From Flavobacterium pokkalii (lineage in GTDB: Bacteria > Bacteroidota > Bacteroidia > Flavobacteriales > Flavobacteriaceae): a stretch of 64,000 nt of DNA. The notes below the pieces were generated by a model, which had not been told where the DNA came from, made no database searches, and saw nothing but the letters and a program-made list of their open reading frames with translations. The translations under genes were made by a program, and so were the position numbers. Below are positions 26,719-36,228 of the stretch, piece after piece (the stretch's first letter is position 1; each line of letters starts with the position of its first letter). The stretch covers positions 1 through 64,000 of the forward strand of contig NZ_NASZ01000019.1 of assembly GCF_014596575.1 (NCBI RefSeq). Reading direction: 5' to 3'.

Positions 26719-27273
26719 CTATGATTTTGGCAATAAAACCGTATCCACTACGTGAATTACACCATTCGATTGATTCACATCAGCAATCGTAACTTCAGAC
26801 ATTCCTCCTTTTTCATCTGTAATGTATAATTTTTTTCCTTTCATCCAGGCAGTTAAAGTACCGCCACTAACTGTTTTTAATATCGCTTTACCATTACCTG
26901 CCTTAATTGCTTTAGCGATATCAGAGGCATTCATTTTTCCTGCCACGACATGATACGTAAGGATATTTTGCAACATTTTTAGATTTTCAGGTTTTAACAA
27001 TGTCTCCACAGTTCCTTTTGGTAATTTGTCAAAAGCAGCATTAGTTGGGGCAAAAACGGTGAACGGTCCTTTTCCTTGTAAAGTTTCCACTAAGCCGGCA
27101 GCTTTTACGGCAGCTACTAAAGTGGTGTGATCTTTAGAATTAACAGCATTTTCAATAATGTTTTTAGTAGGATACATTGGAGCACCACCTACCATTACCG
27201 TTTTTTGAGCAAAAGAGTTTACTCCGAATACTAATGCAAAAAATGCAACTGATAAAATTTTTCTAGCTTTCAT
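26719..27273 (-). CDS. Secreted fasciclin (FAS1) domain protein
   Basis: A 184-residue exported protein with a signal peptide ending SFA-Q. The single FAS1 domain is complete: DHTTLVAAVKAAGLVETL, the H1 motif GPFTVFAPTNAAFDKLP, the YHV motif in LTYHVVAGKM, and the H2 motif NGVIHVVDTVLLP. FAS1 proteins mediate cell adhesion or matrix contact; the ligand here is unknown. It is a single-gene unit on the minus strand facing pheT, with the pheT terminator between them. Confidence 0.93.
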   Translation of the reverse strand: MKARKILSVAFFALVFGVNSFAQKTVMVGGAPMYPTKNIIENAVNSKDHTTLVAAVKAAGLVETLQGKGPFTVFAPTNAAFDKLPKGTVETLLKPENLKMLQNILTYHVVAGKMNASDIAKAIKAGNGKAILKTVSGGTLTAWMKGKKLYITDEKGGMSEVTIADVNQSNGVIHVVDTVLLPKS

Positions 27274-27341
27274 AATGATACTTTTTTAAGTTATATAAAA
27301 GCATTTACGGTAATAGATTCACTTTGGTTTTAAAAAGAAAT

Positions 27342-27378
27342 AAAAAAAGTGAGACATTAAAAACATCTCACTTTTTTT
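27342..27378. terminator. Terminator of the type IX cluster (minus strand)
   Basis: AAAAAAAGTGAGA (27342-27354) pairs exactly with TCTCACTTTTTTT (27366-27378). Read on the minus strand it lies 45 bases after the stop of the OmpA-family gene. T tracts flank both sides, so it can also act on the plus strand. Confidence 0.8.
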
Positions 27379-27422
27379 ATCTTTCCTGTATTTATTTTTG
27401 GAAACCAAAAACTTTGTAAAGC

Positions 27423-29546
27423 TTACAAATTCTTTATCACAAATTCACTTCTTCGGTTTAACTCATGTTGTTCTTCCGAACAGGATTCACTAGGTTCACA
27501 TTTTACAATTTGTACCGTTTCGCCATAGCCTTTGGCAAAAATTTGTTTGGCCGAAATTCCCTGACTAATGAAATAATCGCGGGTAGAATTGGCTCTTTTC
27601 GTTGAAAGTTCCAGATTATATTTTGCATTTCCGCGATTATCGGTGTGCGAACCAACCTCAACCACCATATCCGGATATTTTTTCATCAAATCAATTACCT
27701 TATTCAAAATAGGCTTCGATTCTTTACGAATGTACCATAAATCATAATCAAAATAAATGGGATCGGTTTTAATAAGCAATCGGTCTTTGTCTTTTACAAT
27801 ATCTTTCTCAGCTGCCACAATCGTTTCCACCTTTTCCTTCTTCTTGGCTTCGGCTACAGCAATGGCTTTTTTAGCAGCCAATTCTTTTTCAACTTTAGCT
27901 TTTTCAGCAAGGATTTGGGCTTCTTTCTTTTGTTTGACAACAAGCAAAGCTGCTTCTTTTTTCTTTTGTTCTATGGCAGCTAATTCTTCTCTCTTAATCG
28001 CTTCTTTCGATTTTAAAGCCATCGAAGCATCATTGATTTTCTTTCTGTCTTTATACAACTTCAGGAATTTTGAAGCTTCGGTATATTGTTCTTTTGACGC
28101 GTAAACAGTATAGCTTTTTTCGCAATCAACCGAAAAAGAAAAACGTCCGTCAGCAGTTGTCAGTGCCGTTTCAATTTGTTTTTTATTAGCATCCTGCAAA
28201 ATTACTTTTGCACTGCTCAAAGGAAGTTTGGTGTCGATATCCGTTATAATACCGGCAATGTACTGCATACAATTTTCTACTACCAAAGGCTGAATTTCGT
28301 TGATTTCATAAATATCATCCGAGCCTTTTCCGCCTTTTCTGTTCGAAGCAAAATAACCGTGTTTAGTTTCGGAATCAATTACAAAAGAAAAATCGTCATA
28401 ACCGGAATTAATTGGCAAACCAACATTCAAAGGCGTTGAAAACTCGCCATTTTTTATTTCAGAAACAAAAACATCCAACATTCCGTAACCCTCATGTCCA
28501 TTGGAAGAAAAATATAATTTGTTCTCTTTTGAAACAAACGGAAATTGTTCTTTTTTATCGGTGTTAATTGTTGGCCCTAAATTCTTAGGCGCTCCATAAT
28601 CCGAACCTAAAATTGCCACACTGTAAATATCAAAAGAACCTAAAGAACCCGGCATATCAGAAGCAAAATACAAAGTCTTCTCATCCTGACTCAAAGCTGG
28701 ATGTTCTACTGAATAATTATCGCTATTGAATGGCAAAGCGGTTATATTACGCCATTTCCCATCAATCAATTCGGCTTTATAAATTTTAAGCGTAGAAATT
28801 TTATGGTCATTTTTAGCCCTCACACCGTCGTTAGAATTATTGCGGGTAAAATAAACTGTTTTCCCGTTTTTAGTAAAAACAGCATTCGCATCGTGTAACG
28901 GAGAATCTAATTCGACAGCAAACTTTTTAACAGAATCCAGTTTTGGGTTTTTAAGCGAAACCGCCATTAAATCCAAATAACTTTCGTTATTCCATTTGTA
29001 CATTTTTTCAAAAGCATAAGGCTTTATTTTTACAGCCGAAAAAACTAATTTTTGTTTGTACGGAACCGCTCCAAACTCTGAATTTGGGGTATTAACAGGC
29101 ATATTTTTAATATCGTAGCGATTGCCTAAAGCCGAGATATTTTCTAAAACCAAATTGTCTTTTTCCAATTTTTCAATTGCTTTTTGATTATTGGTTTTCA
29201 AAAAATAATCGCGCATTACTTTATTTGCTTCTTCATAATTTCCCGAAGCTTTTAAAGTTTGTGCATATTTAAAATAATAATCTCCGTCAACACTTTCCGG
29301 AAAACGGGCGATTAAAAAACGGTATTGTCTTTGCGCATTTGCATAATCATTGGTAAAATAATAACTGTCCGCCAGATTTTTTACAACTTCAAAAGAGCGG
29401 TTGTTATCTATAATCGATTCATACAACGGAATCGATTCACTGTAATACGTTCGGTCAAATAAGCGTTTGGCTCTTTGTAAATCCTGAGTTTGTGCCTTTG
29501 CAAATTGAAACGCCAACACAATTAAAATAAGAGATATTCTTTTCAT
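27423..29546 (-). CDS. OmpA-family outer membrane protein with WD40-like propeller
   Basis: About 707 residues with a signal peptide (MKRISLILIVLAFQFAKAQ). In order it has TPR-like helices (about 20-130), PD40/WD40-like beta-propeller blades (HPALSQDEKTLYFASDMPGS, KLYFSSNGHEGYG, HGYFASNRKGGKGSDDIYE), a CarboxypepD-regulatory-like Ig domain, a charged Lys/Ala/Glu helix, and an OmpA peptidoglycan-binding domain with GSHTDNRGNAKYN and LSTKRANSTRDYF. This architecture accompanies PorP/SprF and gliding-type secreted proteins. A TTG at 29582 opens the frame, but the ATG at 29546 gives the signal peptide and begins 10 bases after the PorP/SprF gene stop. It probably anchors the secreted partner's complex to peptidoglycan. 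Confidence 0.92.
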   Translation of the reverse strand: MKRISLILIVLAFQFAKAQTQDLQRAKRLFDRTYYSESIPLYESIIDNNRSFEVVKNLADSYYFTNDYANAQRQYRFLIARFPESVDGDYYFKYAQTLKASGNYEEANKVMRDYFLKTNNQKAIEKLEKDNLVLENISALGNRYDIKNMPVNTPNSEFGAVPYKQKLVFSAVKIKPYAFEKMYKWNNESYLDLMAVSLKNPKLDSVKKFAVELDSPLHDANAVFTKNGKTVYFTRNNSNDGVRAKNDHKISTLKIYKAELIDGKWRNITALPFNSDNYSVEHPALSQDEKTLYFASDMPGSLGSFDIYSVAILGSDYGAPKNLGPTINTDKKEQFPFVSKENKLYFSSNGHEGYGMLDVFVSEIKNGEFSTPLNVGLPINSGYDDFSFVIDSETKHGYFASNRKGGKGSDDIYEINEIQPLVVENCMQYIAGIITDIDTKLPLSSAKVILQDANKKQIETALTTADGRFSFSVDCEKSYTVYASKEQYTEASKFLKLYKDRKKINDASMALKSKEAIKREELAAIEQKKKEAALLVVKQKKEAQILAEKAKVEKELAAKKAIAVAEAKKKEKVETIVAAEKDIVKDKDRLLIKTDPIYFDYDLWYIRKESKPILNKVIDLMKKYPDMVVEVGSHTDNRGNAKYNLELSTKRANSTRDYFISQGISAKQIFAKGYGETVQIVKCEPSESCSEEQHELNRRSEFVIKNL

Positions 29547-29556
29547 CGTTATCATA

Positions 29557-30492
29557 TTAAAAGAATCTTGGTGATTTATCAAAACCTTTACCTAATAAAT
29601 CTAAATTAAACAGCATAAAAACTTCGTGTGTGCCCGAATTGAATTGCCCAAAATTTGAAGTCGTATAATCGTAAGCGTAACCAACACTTATACTTGGAGA
29701 AACTTTGATATTCATCAAGGCACTTACCGAATCATCAATGCGGTAAGAAGCTCCCAATTCAAATTTTTCATTAAACAATACATTAGCAGAAACATCCAAA
29801 GAAGCAGCCGAACCTGGAACAATTCGGCTCATAAAAGCCGGTTTCAGCTTAAATGAATCCGACAAATTAAACACATAACCTCCGGTGAAAAACATATGTG
29901 CTTTCTCAGAACCAAAAGCATTAATTCCGGAACGTTCTTCGATGTGTTTGGACGAAAGTAAATTAGGCGCCGAAAATCCTAAATAATAATTATCGGTAAA
30001 GAAATAAGCTCCTGCACCAATATTTGGAAAAACATGATTTATATTTTCCTGAAAAGCGGCATCTGTTGAAGCGTCTCCACTTTCAAAAACAAAACCGTTA
30101 AAATTCGTTTTAAACGAGGTGAATCCTGCTTTTAATCCCAAAGATAATTTTGCCCGACTGCCCATATCCAAAACATAGGCAAAATCAGCATAGAAATTAT
30201 CTTCTTTTTTAGCTCCGTCACCAATGTCATCAGAAATAATTGAAACGCCCATTTCAACTTTTTTATTCAATGGTATGTGTCCAAAAAAATTAAACGTTTT
30301 AGGTGCTCCAACCGCTCCCGCCCACTGCGAACGATACAAAATCCCTAAGTCCAGCATGGCTTGCGTTCCGGTGGCATAAGCCGGATTGACCACATTCATA
30401 TTATACATATAATGCGTATATTCCGGATCTTGCTGGGCAGTTACTTTTAGTAAAAACAATAAAAAACTGATACTGAATATTATTTTTTTCAT
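29557..30492 (-). CDS. PorP/SprF family type IX secretion outer membrane protein
   Basis: A 311-residue outer membrane beta-barrel with a signal peptide ending VTAQ. The N-terminal DPEYTHYMYNMNVVNPAYAGT-like segment (here NPAYATGTQAML) and SQWAGAVGAPKTFNF are hallmark PorP/SprF sequences, and alternating strands fill the rest. SprF-type proteins are dedicated partners that help one secreted type B-domain protein leave through the type IX system and stay at the surface. Here the partner is the large protein just upstream, 31 bases away. Confidence 0.94.
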   Translation of the reverse strand: MKKIIFSISFLLFLLKVTAQQDPEYTHYMYNMNVVNPAYATGTQAMLDLGILYRSQWAGAVGAPKTFNFFGHIPLNKKVEMGVSIISDDIGDGAKKEDNFYADFAYVLDMGSRAKLSLGLKAGFTSFKTNFNGFVFESGDASTDAAFQENINHVFPNIGAGAYFFTDNYYLGFSAPNLLSSKHIEERSGINAFGSEKAHMFFTGGYVFNLSDSFKLKPAFMSRIVPGSAASLDVSANVLFNEKFELGASYRIDDSVSALMNIKVSPSISVGYAYDYTTSNFGQFNSGTHEVFMLFNLDLLGKGFDKSPRFF

Positions 30493-30523
30493 TCGAAATC
30501 TTATTTAATAATAATGAATCCCT

Positions 30524-33175
30524 CTAGCGGTTTAAGTATAATCTTCCCTGAATTGGTTTTTTATTTCCTTTGTTCAAATGAAGCACATAAAAATAAACTC
30601 CGTTTGGTGCTATACCGTCTATACCAACTTTGTAATCAGAATTTCTACCATCCCAGGCCGGCTTACTTTTATTTCCTTTGAAAAGCAAATTGCCGTAGCG
30701 GTTGTATATTTCTAAAGTAAAATCAGGATAAATAAATTCGATTGTTGGAATTCTAAAAGTATCATTCACCGTATCTCCATTTGGAGAAAAACCGTCCGGA
30801 ATAAAGAAATCCGGTGTTTCTTCGCAATTAGAAAGCACCACTGTTACCTCTAATGCATCTGAGTAACAATTGGTCGAATTGGAAAAATTAAATCCATAAT
30901 AGGTTTTTCCGTCCGTTAAAAGCGAACTTGCGTTTAACTGATTACCATTTTCGGCAGCATCAAACCAAACCAAAGTATCATCGGCAGTAGTTTTATCACT
31001 TAAATTCTGAATGGTTGGATTGTCTAATCCGCAGAAATTTTGTCCGTCTGTAGCAAGAACCGGAGTATCTGATTCGTTAATAGTTACCGTTACAGCTGCT
31101 CTTCCGGATTCACATCCTGTGGTTGCATTTGCTTCTTTTACATAATAAGTTCCCGTAACTAATAATGTAGAAGTATTTAAAACAGTAGAACTTGAAACCG
31201 AATCAAACCATTGGTATTGTGAACCGCTGGGTGTCAAATTAGCAATGCTTGCCAAATCATTTTTACAACCAACAAAACTGCTTCCAGAGGGAGTAACCGG
31301 AACGGTATTTACCACAAACGCTTTGGTTTTATTCAAAGCCATCACACTACATCCATTCCCATTATCAAGAACAGAATTTAAAGTAAACGTGGTATTTCCT
31401 GAATTAGCAAGCGCTGAAGCCGGAATTACAAAACTGGTATTTCCTGAAGCAACGTTAAGCGTAACATTTTGATTAGTTGCAACATTTGAATCACTTAAAG
31501 AATAATCAATCGTGATATTAGTCAACGTTCCCAATCCTGTTAGTTGAACCGTAGCAGTCTGTCCTAAACAAATATTATTAATACTTAAAGCCACCGCAGA
31601 TACATTTGGTAAAGGCTTCACTGTAATTAATTTAGCCAAAGCCACCGAATTGCTACAACCTGTAGTTAAGTTTACAATATTCGTAACGGTAAACACTGTA
31701 TTTACGCCTACATTCGGAATTAAATTAGCCGGAATAGCAAAATTAGCTATACCGCTGGCAACCGTAAAATCCAATTGTTGGTTAGCCGCTGTGTTATCTC
31801 CTGATAAATTATAGGTTATTCGGTAATTTCCGTCTGTCAAATTAGTATTTCCTGATAATTGAACCTGAGCATCCATTCCTTTACAAACCGGATCTATAAC
31901 GACTGTTGCATTGTTAATTCTTGGCAAAGGATTAATACTCAAAACATCTGTAATACTGCCTAAGGTATTAGTACAAGCACCATAATAAGAAGTATTTTTG
32001 ATACTGGTTATCGTAAAAGTGTAATCTCCTACTGTTTGTAAATAATTTTTATCTATTAAAAAATTAAAAATTCCATTTGTAAAATTTCCATTTACAGTAA
32101 AAGGATAATTTGAAATTCCGTTGTTAATCGAGTAAGCAACATCATAATTCCCATTTGGCACTGGCTGTGGTCCTTTGGTTAATGTAGCGGAATAAGTGGC
32201 TGCAGGGATTTGGTCTTCACAAATATCAGAGTTTACCATCAAGGTACTTCCTGTAAAATCTATTAGGTCTTCAATAATTATTTTTACATCTGTATATGAA
32301 TCGGTACAAATTGGATTATTGGACGTTACCGTATATCTAAAACTGTAAACTCCGGCTCCGAAGTTATTATAAATTGTTTGAACATCAACCTTATTATCAA
32401 TAGAGCTTGTGATTTGACCTGTAGCATTTAATTCTGTCCATTTTCCACCTGCATCTTCTCCAACCAATAAATTATTTAAATTCAAATTATTATAAGCTGC
32501 CAAATTTACATTACTACAAAGAAGTAAATCCATAGGGTCTCCTGGAACAGGTTTTCTAAAAACAGAAACAGAGATTGATGCTGATTGCTCCGGACAACTA
32601 TCTAAAGTAGGAATTGTATAAGTATAAGAATAGTTTCCTTCTCCCAAAAGCTTAGGATTAATTGTATTCCCTGACAAAGTAACCGAAGTAGTATTACCTG
32701 TCCATGTACCGTTTTGCAGAGGAGCTAATTGAGTTCCGTCAAAAGCTAAAAACAAATTAAAAGAAGTTACATCATCACAAACAGAAACATTTGGACTGGG
32801 AACGCCGGTATAAGGACCTATTTTAACCGTAACAGTAGCTTCATTATCGGAACAAACAGAAGGATCCTGAACATAAGTATAGGTGTAAACATCACTATTA
32901 CGTAGTAATTGTGCATTCAAAATCCCATCAAAAATTGCAACTTCAAGTGGTTTCGAATTATCAATCCAAGTACCTCCTGTCGCAGGACTACCTCCCAAAA
33001 GACTAAAAAGATTGATAGTCTTACTACTATCTTTTATTAAATCATCAGCACAAATGGTGAGTGAAGCATCTTCTCCTGCACATTGCGAGTAACTATTTGA
33101 GGATAAAAAAATTAAAAAAAAGAACGATACTGTTACAAAATATTTTTCAATAAAATAAAGTAGTTTTTCAATCAT
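30524..33175 (-). CDS. Large secreted protein with gliding-motility-type (type B) C-terminal sorting domain
   Basis: An 883-residue surface protein. After a signal peptide (to about residue 30) come repeated Ig/PKD-like modules of about 100 residues rich in Thr, Asn and Val, each with paired cysteines; QYQWFDSVSSSTVLNTSTL and TYYVKEANATTGCESG are typical of CHU_C-associated Ig repeats. The last 90 residues form the type IX sorting domain: FFIPDGFSPNGDTVNDTF, EIYNRYGNLLFKG, WDGR, and GVYFYVLHL. It is expected to be exported by the type IX system and displayed as an adhesin. The PorP/SprF and OmpA-family genes follow directly. Confidence 0.93.
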   Translation of the reverse strand: MIEKLLYFIEKYFVTVSFFFLIFLSSNSYSQCAGEDASLTICADDLIKDSSKTINLFSLLGGSPATGGTWIDNSKPLEVAIFDGILNAQLLRNSDVYTYTYVQDPSVCSDNEATVTVKIGPYTGVPSPNVSVCDDVTSFNLFLAFDGTQLAPLQNGTWTGNTTSVTLSGNTINPKLLGEGNYSYTYTIPTLDSCPEQSASISVSVFRKPVPGDPMDLLLCSNVNLAAYNNLNLNNLLVGEDAGGKWTELNATGQITSSIDNKVDVQTIYNNFGAGVYSFRYTVTSNNPICTDSYTDVKIIIEDLIDFTGSTLMVNSDICEDQIPAATYSATLTKGPQPVPNGNYDVAYSINNGISNYPFTVNGNFTNGIFNFLIDKNYLQTVGDYTFTITSIKNTSYYGACTNTLGSITDVLSINPLPRINNATVVIDPVCKGMDAQVQLSGNTNLTDGNYRITYNLSGDNTAANQQLDFTVASGIANFAIPANLIPNVGVNTVFTVTNIVNLTTGCSNSVALAKLITVKPLPNVSAVALSINNICLGQTATVQLTGLGTLTNITIDYSLSDSNVATNQNVTLNVASGNTSFVIPASALANSGNTTFTLNSVLDNGNGCSVMALNKTKAFVVNTVPVTPSGSSFVGCKNDLASIANLTPSGSQYQWFDSVSSSTVLNTSTLLVTGTYYVKEANATTGCESGRAAVTVTINESDTPVLATDGQNFCGLDNPTIQNLSDKTTADDTLVWFDAAENGNQLNASSLLTDGKTYYGFNFSNSTNCYSDALEVTVVLSNCEETPDFFIPDGFSPNGDTVNDTFRIPTIEFIYPDFTLEIYNRYGNLLFKGNKSKPAWDGRNSDYKVGIDGIAPNGVYFYVLHLNKGNKKPIQGRLYLNR

Positions 33176-33280
33176 ACTTGGAATTTTTTGATGACACTTC
33201 AGCTAATTTATTGCTAATGTAAGAAATAAAGTATCAAGAATATCAAAAAAAATCGACAAAATACATCGTAGAAACACCAT

Positions 33281-33309
33281 AAAAAAAGCCCCACAATTTG
33301 CGGGGCTTT
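33281..33309 (-). terminator. Intrinsic terminator of rpsA
   Basis: On the minus strand AAAGCCCCGC pairs with GTGGGGCTTT across AAATT and is followed by a run of T. It lies 22 bases after the rpsA stop. Confidence 0.85.
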
Positions 33310-33330
33310 CAAAATTATAAAAACAGAGAA

Positions 33331-35106
33331 TTATTTTTTCTCAGATTTTTCCATTTTAGCTTTCAAAGCAGCTAACACATCATTGTTATCTCCTAAAGTT
33401 GCAGCAGGTGCATTAGTAGAAGCAGCAGCAGTGTTTTCAGAAGCAGCTTTCACATTTTTCTCTTCTTCTTCACGGAAGATAGCAGTGTGAGAAGCAACTA
33501 CTCTTTTGAATTCTTTGTTGAATTCAATTACTTTGAAATCAGCAGATTCACCTTTTTTCAATTTCTTTCCGTCTTCTTTTTCCAAGTGACGAGTAGGAAT
33601 GAAAGCAACGATATCTTCACCAAATTCTACAGTAGCTCCTTTGTCAACGATTTCAGAGATTTCACCATTGTGGATAGTTCCTACAGCAAAAGCTTCTTCA
33701 TATTTATCCCAAGGATTAGCAGTAGTTTGTTTGTGACCTAAAGATAATTTACGTCCTTCAACATCTAATTCTAATACAACAACATCTAATTTCTCACCTA
33801 CGTTTACGAATTCAGATGGGTGTTTGATTTTCTTAGTCCAAGATAAATCAGAGATATAAATTAATCCGTCGATTCCTTCTTCTAATTCAACGAAGATTCC
33901 AAAGTTAGTAAAGTTTCTAACGATACCTGTGTGTTTAGAACCAACTGGGTATTTAGAAGTGATATCAGTCCAAGGATCTTGAGTTAATTGTTTGATACCT
34001 AAAGACATTTTACGATCGTCTCTGTCAAGAGTTAAGATAACTGCTTCAACCTCATCACCTACTTTTACGAAATCCTGAGCAGAACGTAAGTGAGTAGACC
34101 ATGACATTTCAGAAACGTGGATTAAACCTTCAACACCTTCAGCAACTTCGATAAATGCACCGTAATCAGCGATAACAACTACTTTACCTTTTACTTTATC
34201 ACCTACAGTTAAGTTAGCATCTAATGCATCCCATGGGTGAGCGTTTAATTGTTTCAATCCTAATTGAATTCTTGTTTTCTCATCATCGAAATCAAGGATT
34301 ACAACGTTTAATTTTTGATCTAATTCAAGAACTTCAGATGGGTGGTTGATTCTTGACCAAGATAAGTCAGTGATGTGGATTAATCCATCAACACCTCCTA
34401 AGTCAATAAACACACCGTAAGAAGTAATGTTTTTAACAACACCTTCTAATACTTGTCCTTTTTGTAATTGACCAATGATTTCTTTTTTCTGTACTTCAAT
34501 ATCAGCTTCGATAAGCGCTTTGTGTGATACTACAACGTTTTTGAATTCGTGGTTGATTTTCACAACTTTAAATTCCATAGTTTTGTTTACGTAAACATCG
34601 TAATCTCTAATTGGCTTAACATCAATTTGAGAACCTGGTAAGAACGCTTCGATACCGAATACGTCTACGATCATACCACCTTTAGTTCTGCATTTAACGA
34701 AACCGTTAACGATTTCTCCAGTTTCATTAGCAGCGATAACTCTATCCCATGATTTGATTGTACGTGCTTTTCTGTGAGACAATACTAATTGACCTGTTTT
34801 ATCCTCACGGATGTCGATTAATACTTCTACTTTATCTCCAACTTTTAAGTTAGGATTGTAACGAAATTCGTTTAAAGAGATAACACCTTCAGATTTAGCA
34901 TTGATATCAACGATTACGTCTCTATCAGTAATTCTTACAACAACTCCTTCTACTACTTCTTCTTGATCTGTAGAGATGAAAGTTTTAGATACTAATTCTT
35001 CGAATTCTTGTAAGTTTTTCTCATCAACTGCATCAATACCTTCTTCGAAATTGTGCCAGTTAAAATTTGCTAAAAACTCTTCTTGTGATTTTAATTGTTC
35101 AGACAT
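33331..35106 (-). CDS. rpsA: 30S ribosomal protein S1
   Basis: A 591-residue RNA-binding protein that helps load mRNA on the 30S subunit. Six S1 domains follow each other from about residue 45 to 540. The middle ones are the most conserved (VLEGVVKNITSYGVFIDLGGVDGLIHITDLSW; VKGKVVVIADYGAFIEVAEGVEGLIHVSEMSW). The tail is Ala/Asn/Glu-rich and ends in lysines. S1 is expected to matter in a group that rarely uses Shine-Dalgarno sites. A consensus promoter sits about 120 bases upstream, leaving a leader of roughly 110 bases that could hold an autoregulatory site. Confidence 0.98.
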   Translation of the reverse strand: MSEQLKSQEEFLANFNWHNFEEGIDAVDEKNLQEFEELVSKTFISTDQEEVVEGVVVRITDRDVIVDINAKSEGVISLNEFRYNPNLKVGDKVEVLIDIREDKTGQLVLSHRKARTIKSWDRVIAANETGEIVNGFVKCRTKGGMIVDVFGIEAFLPGSQIDVKPIRDYDVYVNKTMEFKVVKINHEFKNVVVSHKALIEADIEVQKKEIIGQLQKGQVLEGVVKNITSYGVFIDLGGVDGLIHITDLSWSRINHPSEVLELDQKLNVVILDFDDEKTRIQLGLKQLNAHPWDALDANLTVGDKVKGKVVVIADYGAFIEVAEGVEGLIHVSEMSWSTHLRSAQDFVKVGDEVEAVILTLDRDDRKMSLGIKQLTQDPWTDITSKYPVGSKHTGIVRNFTNFGIFVELEEGIDGLIYISDLSWTKKIKHPSEFVNVGEKLDVVVLELDVEGRKLSLGHKQTTANPWDKYEEAFAVGTIHNGEISEIVDKGATVEFGEDIVAFIPTRHLEKEDGKKLKKGESADFKVIEFNKEFKRVVASHTAIFREEEEKNVKAASENTAAASTNAPAATLGDNNDVLAALKAKMEKSEKK

Positions 35107-35225
35107 GCTGATTAAAAATTTGTATTCTGTGTTCGCTTGAGCTTCTTAATGTGATAGAAAACTACAGAAGTTGTTGATATAAATAGTTGATACCTAAAGG
35201 AAACTCTTATTCACCAAAAGGTGCG

Positions 35226-35256
35226 CAAAATTACAACATAAATTCGTAACCACAAA
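35226..35256 (-). promoter_or_regulatory. Promoter of rpsA (Bacteroidota consensus)
   Basis: Minus-strand TTTG (35256-35253), a 19-base spacer, and TAATTTTG (35233-35226) match the -33/-7 consensus. It predicts transcription from about 35219. Confidence 0.75.
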
Positions 35257-35573
35257 ACAAATCTCACTGATAATCACTTAGTAAACAAAATAATAACCCA
35301 AACAGCGATTTTATCAGTCATTTCAACTAAAATTTGACAACTTTTCGAAAGTTGTCAAATTTACTAAACAGCGATTTTTACTGATTTTTGGAGCAGAAAG
35401 TATTGATTTTTAATGATATTTTGTAAAGCTATTTTGATATATTTGAAAATTAATAACACAACCGCTCATACACATCTACCTTTTTCAGGTGGCTTTATAT
35501 GATTTTATCATACATACACGTTAGTTGTGCTTAATTCACGAAAAACATCCTACAAAAACTTTAAAACATAAAT
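35257..35573. other. Repeat-rich intergenic region before the methyltransferase gene
   Basis: It holds a perfect 15-base-pair hairpin at 35330-35362 (AAATTTGACAACTTT, loop TCG). The hairpin is flanked by an imperfect direct repeat beginning AAACAGCGATTTT at about 35301 and 35366. Further on, an imperfect palindrome runs from CACAAC (35457-35462) to GTTGTG (35524-35529), with inner hairpins ACCT/AGGT and TATGAT/ATCATA. I see no coding sequence in it. Confidence 0.6.
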
Positions 35574-36155
35574 ATGAACGATTTAAATATTCTAGACAAG
35601 CCTAAGATTCACTCAGAAATCGAAAAGAAGTCTAAAGAAATTGGTTTTACAATGCCTTCTGACCTTTACATCGGAACTTTATTAAAAACATTGACAACAT
35701 CTAAACCAAAATCAAATATTCTGGAATTAGGAACAGGCATTGGATTGTCTCTATCCTGGATGATAGATGGAATGGATTCTGAATCCAAATTAATTAGTAT
35801 CGACAATAACCCGAAACTGATTGAGATAGCTGAAAATTATTTTGGAGAAGATAAAAGAGTGAAAATAATATATGCGGACGGAACAGAATGGATTAAAAGT
35901 TATAAAGGAGAAAAATTTGATTTAGTTTTTGCAGATGCCTGGCCAGGAAAATATAGTGAAGTTGATGAAATACTTGATTTAATAAAAATTGGTGGCCTAT
36001 ACATTATTGATGATATGTTGGCTCAACCTAATTGGCCTGAAGGACATCAAGAAAACGTTGATAAACTAATAGAATATTTAGAAAATCGAAAAGATTTCAA
36101 TCTGACTAAAATGAATTGGTCAACTGGAATTATAATAGCAACAAAAAAGTACTAA
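35574..36155 (+). CDS. Class I SAM-dependent methyltransferase (O-methyltransferase-like)
   Basis: A 193-residue Rossmann-fold methyltransferase. Motif I is NILELGTGIGLSLSWMID (about residues 47-64), followed by the acidic ribose-binding SKLISIDNNPKLIEIA, then VKIIYADGTEW and FDLVFADAWPGKYSEV (motif IV). This order matches catechol O-methyltransferase-like proteins, but the substrate is unknown. The gene stands alone between rpsA and hsp20 in repeat-rich intergenic DNA with hairpins on both sides, which suggests an accessory, possibly horizontally acquired gene. Confidence 0.85.
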   Translation: MNDLNILDKPKIHSEIEKKSKEIGFTMPSDLYIGTLLKTLTTSKPKSNILELGTGIGLSLSWMIDGMDSESKLISIDNNPKLIEIAENYFGEDKRVKIIYADGTEWIKSYKGEKFDLVFADAWPGKYSEVDEILDLIKIGGLYIIDDMLAQPNWPEGHQENVDKLIEYLENRKDFNLTKMNWSTGIIIATKKY

Positions 36156-36182
36156 GTATAACAAAAGCTATAATCCCACGCT

Positions 36183-36206
36183 GCCGCACGAATCCTTTCG
36201 TGTGGC
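36183..36206. terminator. Hairpin downstream of the methyltransferase gene
   Basis: GCCGCACGAA (36183-36192) pairs with TTCGTGTGGC (36197-36206) with one G-T wobble and a four-base loop. It is much more G+C-rich than its surroundings. No T run follows; it may be a terminator or part of a repeat element. Confidence 0.55.
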
Positions 36207-36228
36207 AATTAAACATAATTATTAAAAC

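Noticed and set aside
28176-28439. An 87-codon plus-strand frame within the OmpA-family gene
   Set aside because: It is antisense to the CarboxypepD-like and propeller region of a clear gene, with no start context or family.
35457-35529. attC-like integron recombination site upstream of the methyltransferase gene
   Set aside because: The palindromic layout is suggestive, but the right end reads GTTAGTT and not GTTRRRY, a matching left RYYYAAC is not in place, and no integrase or cassette array is seen.
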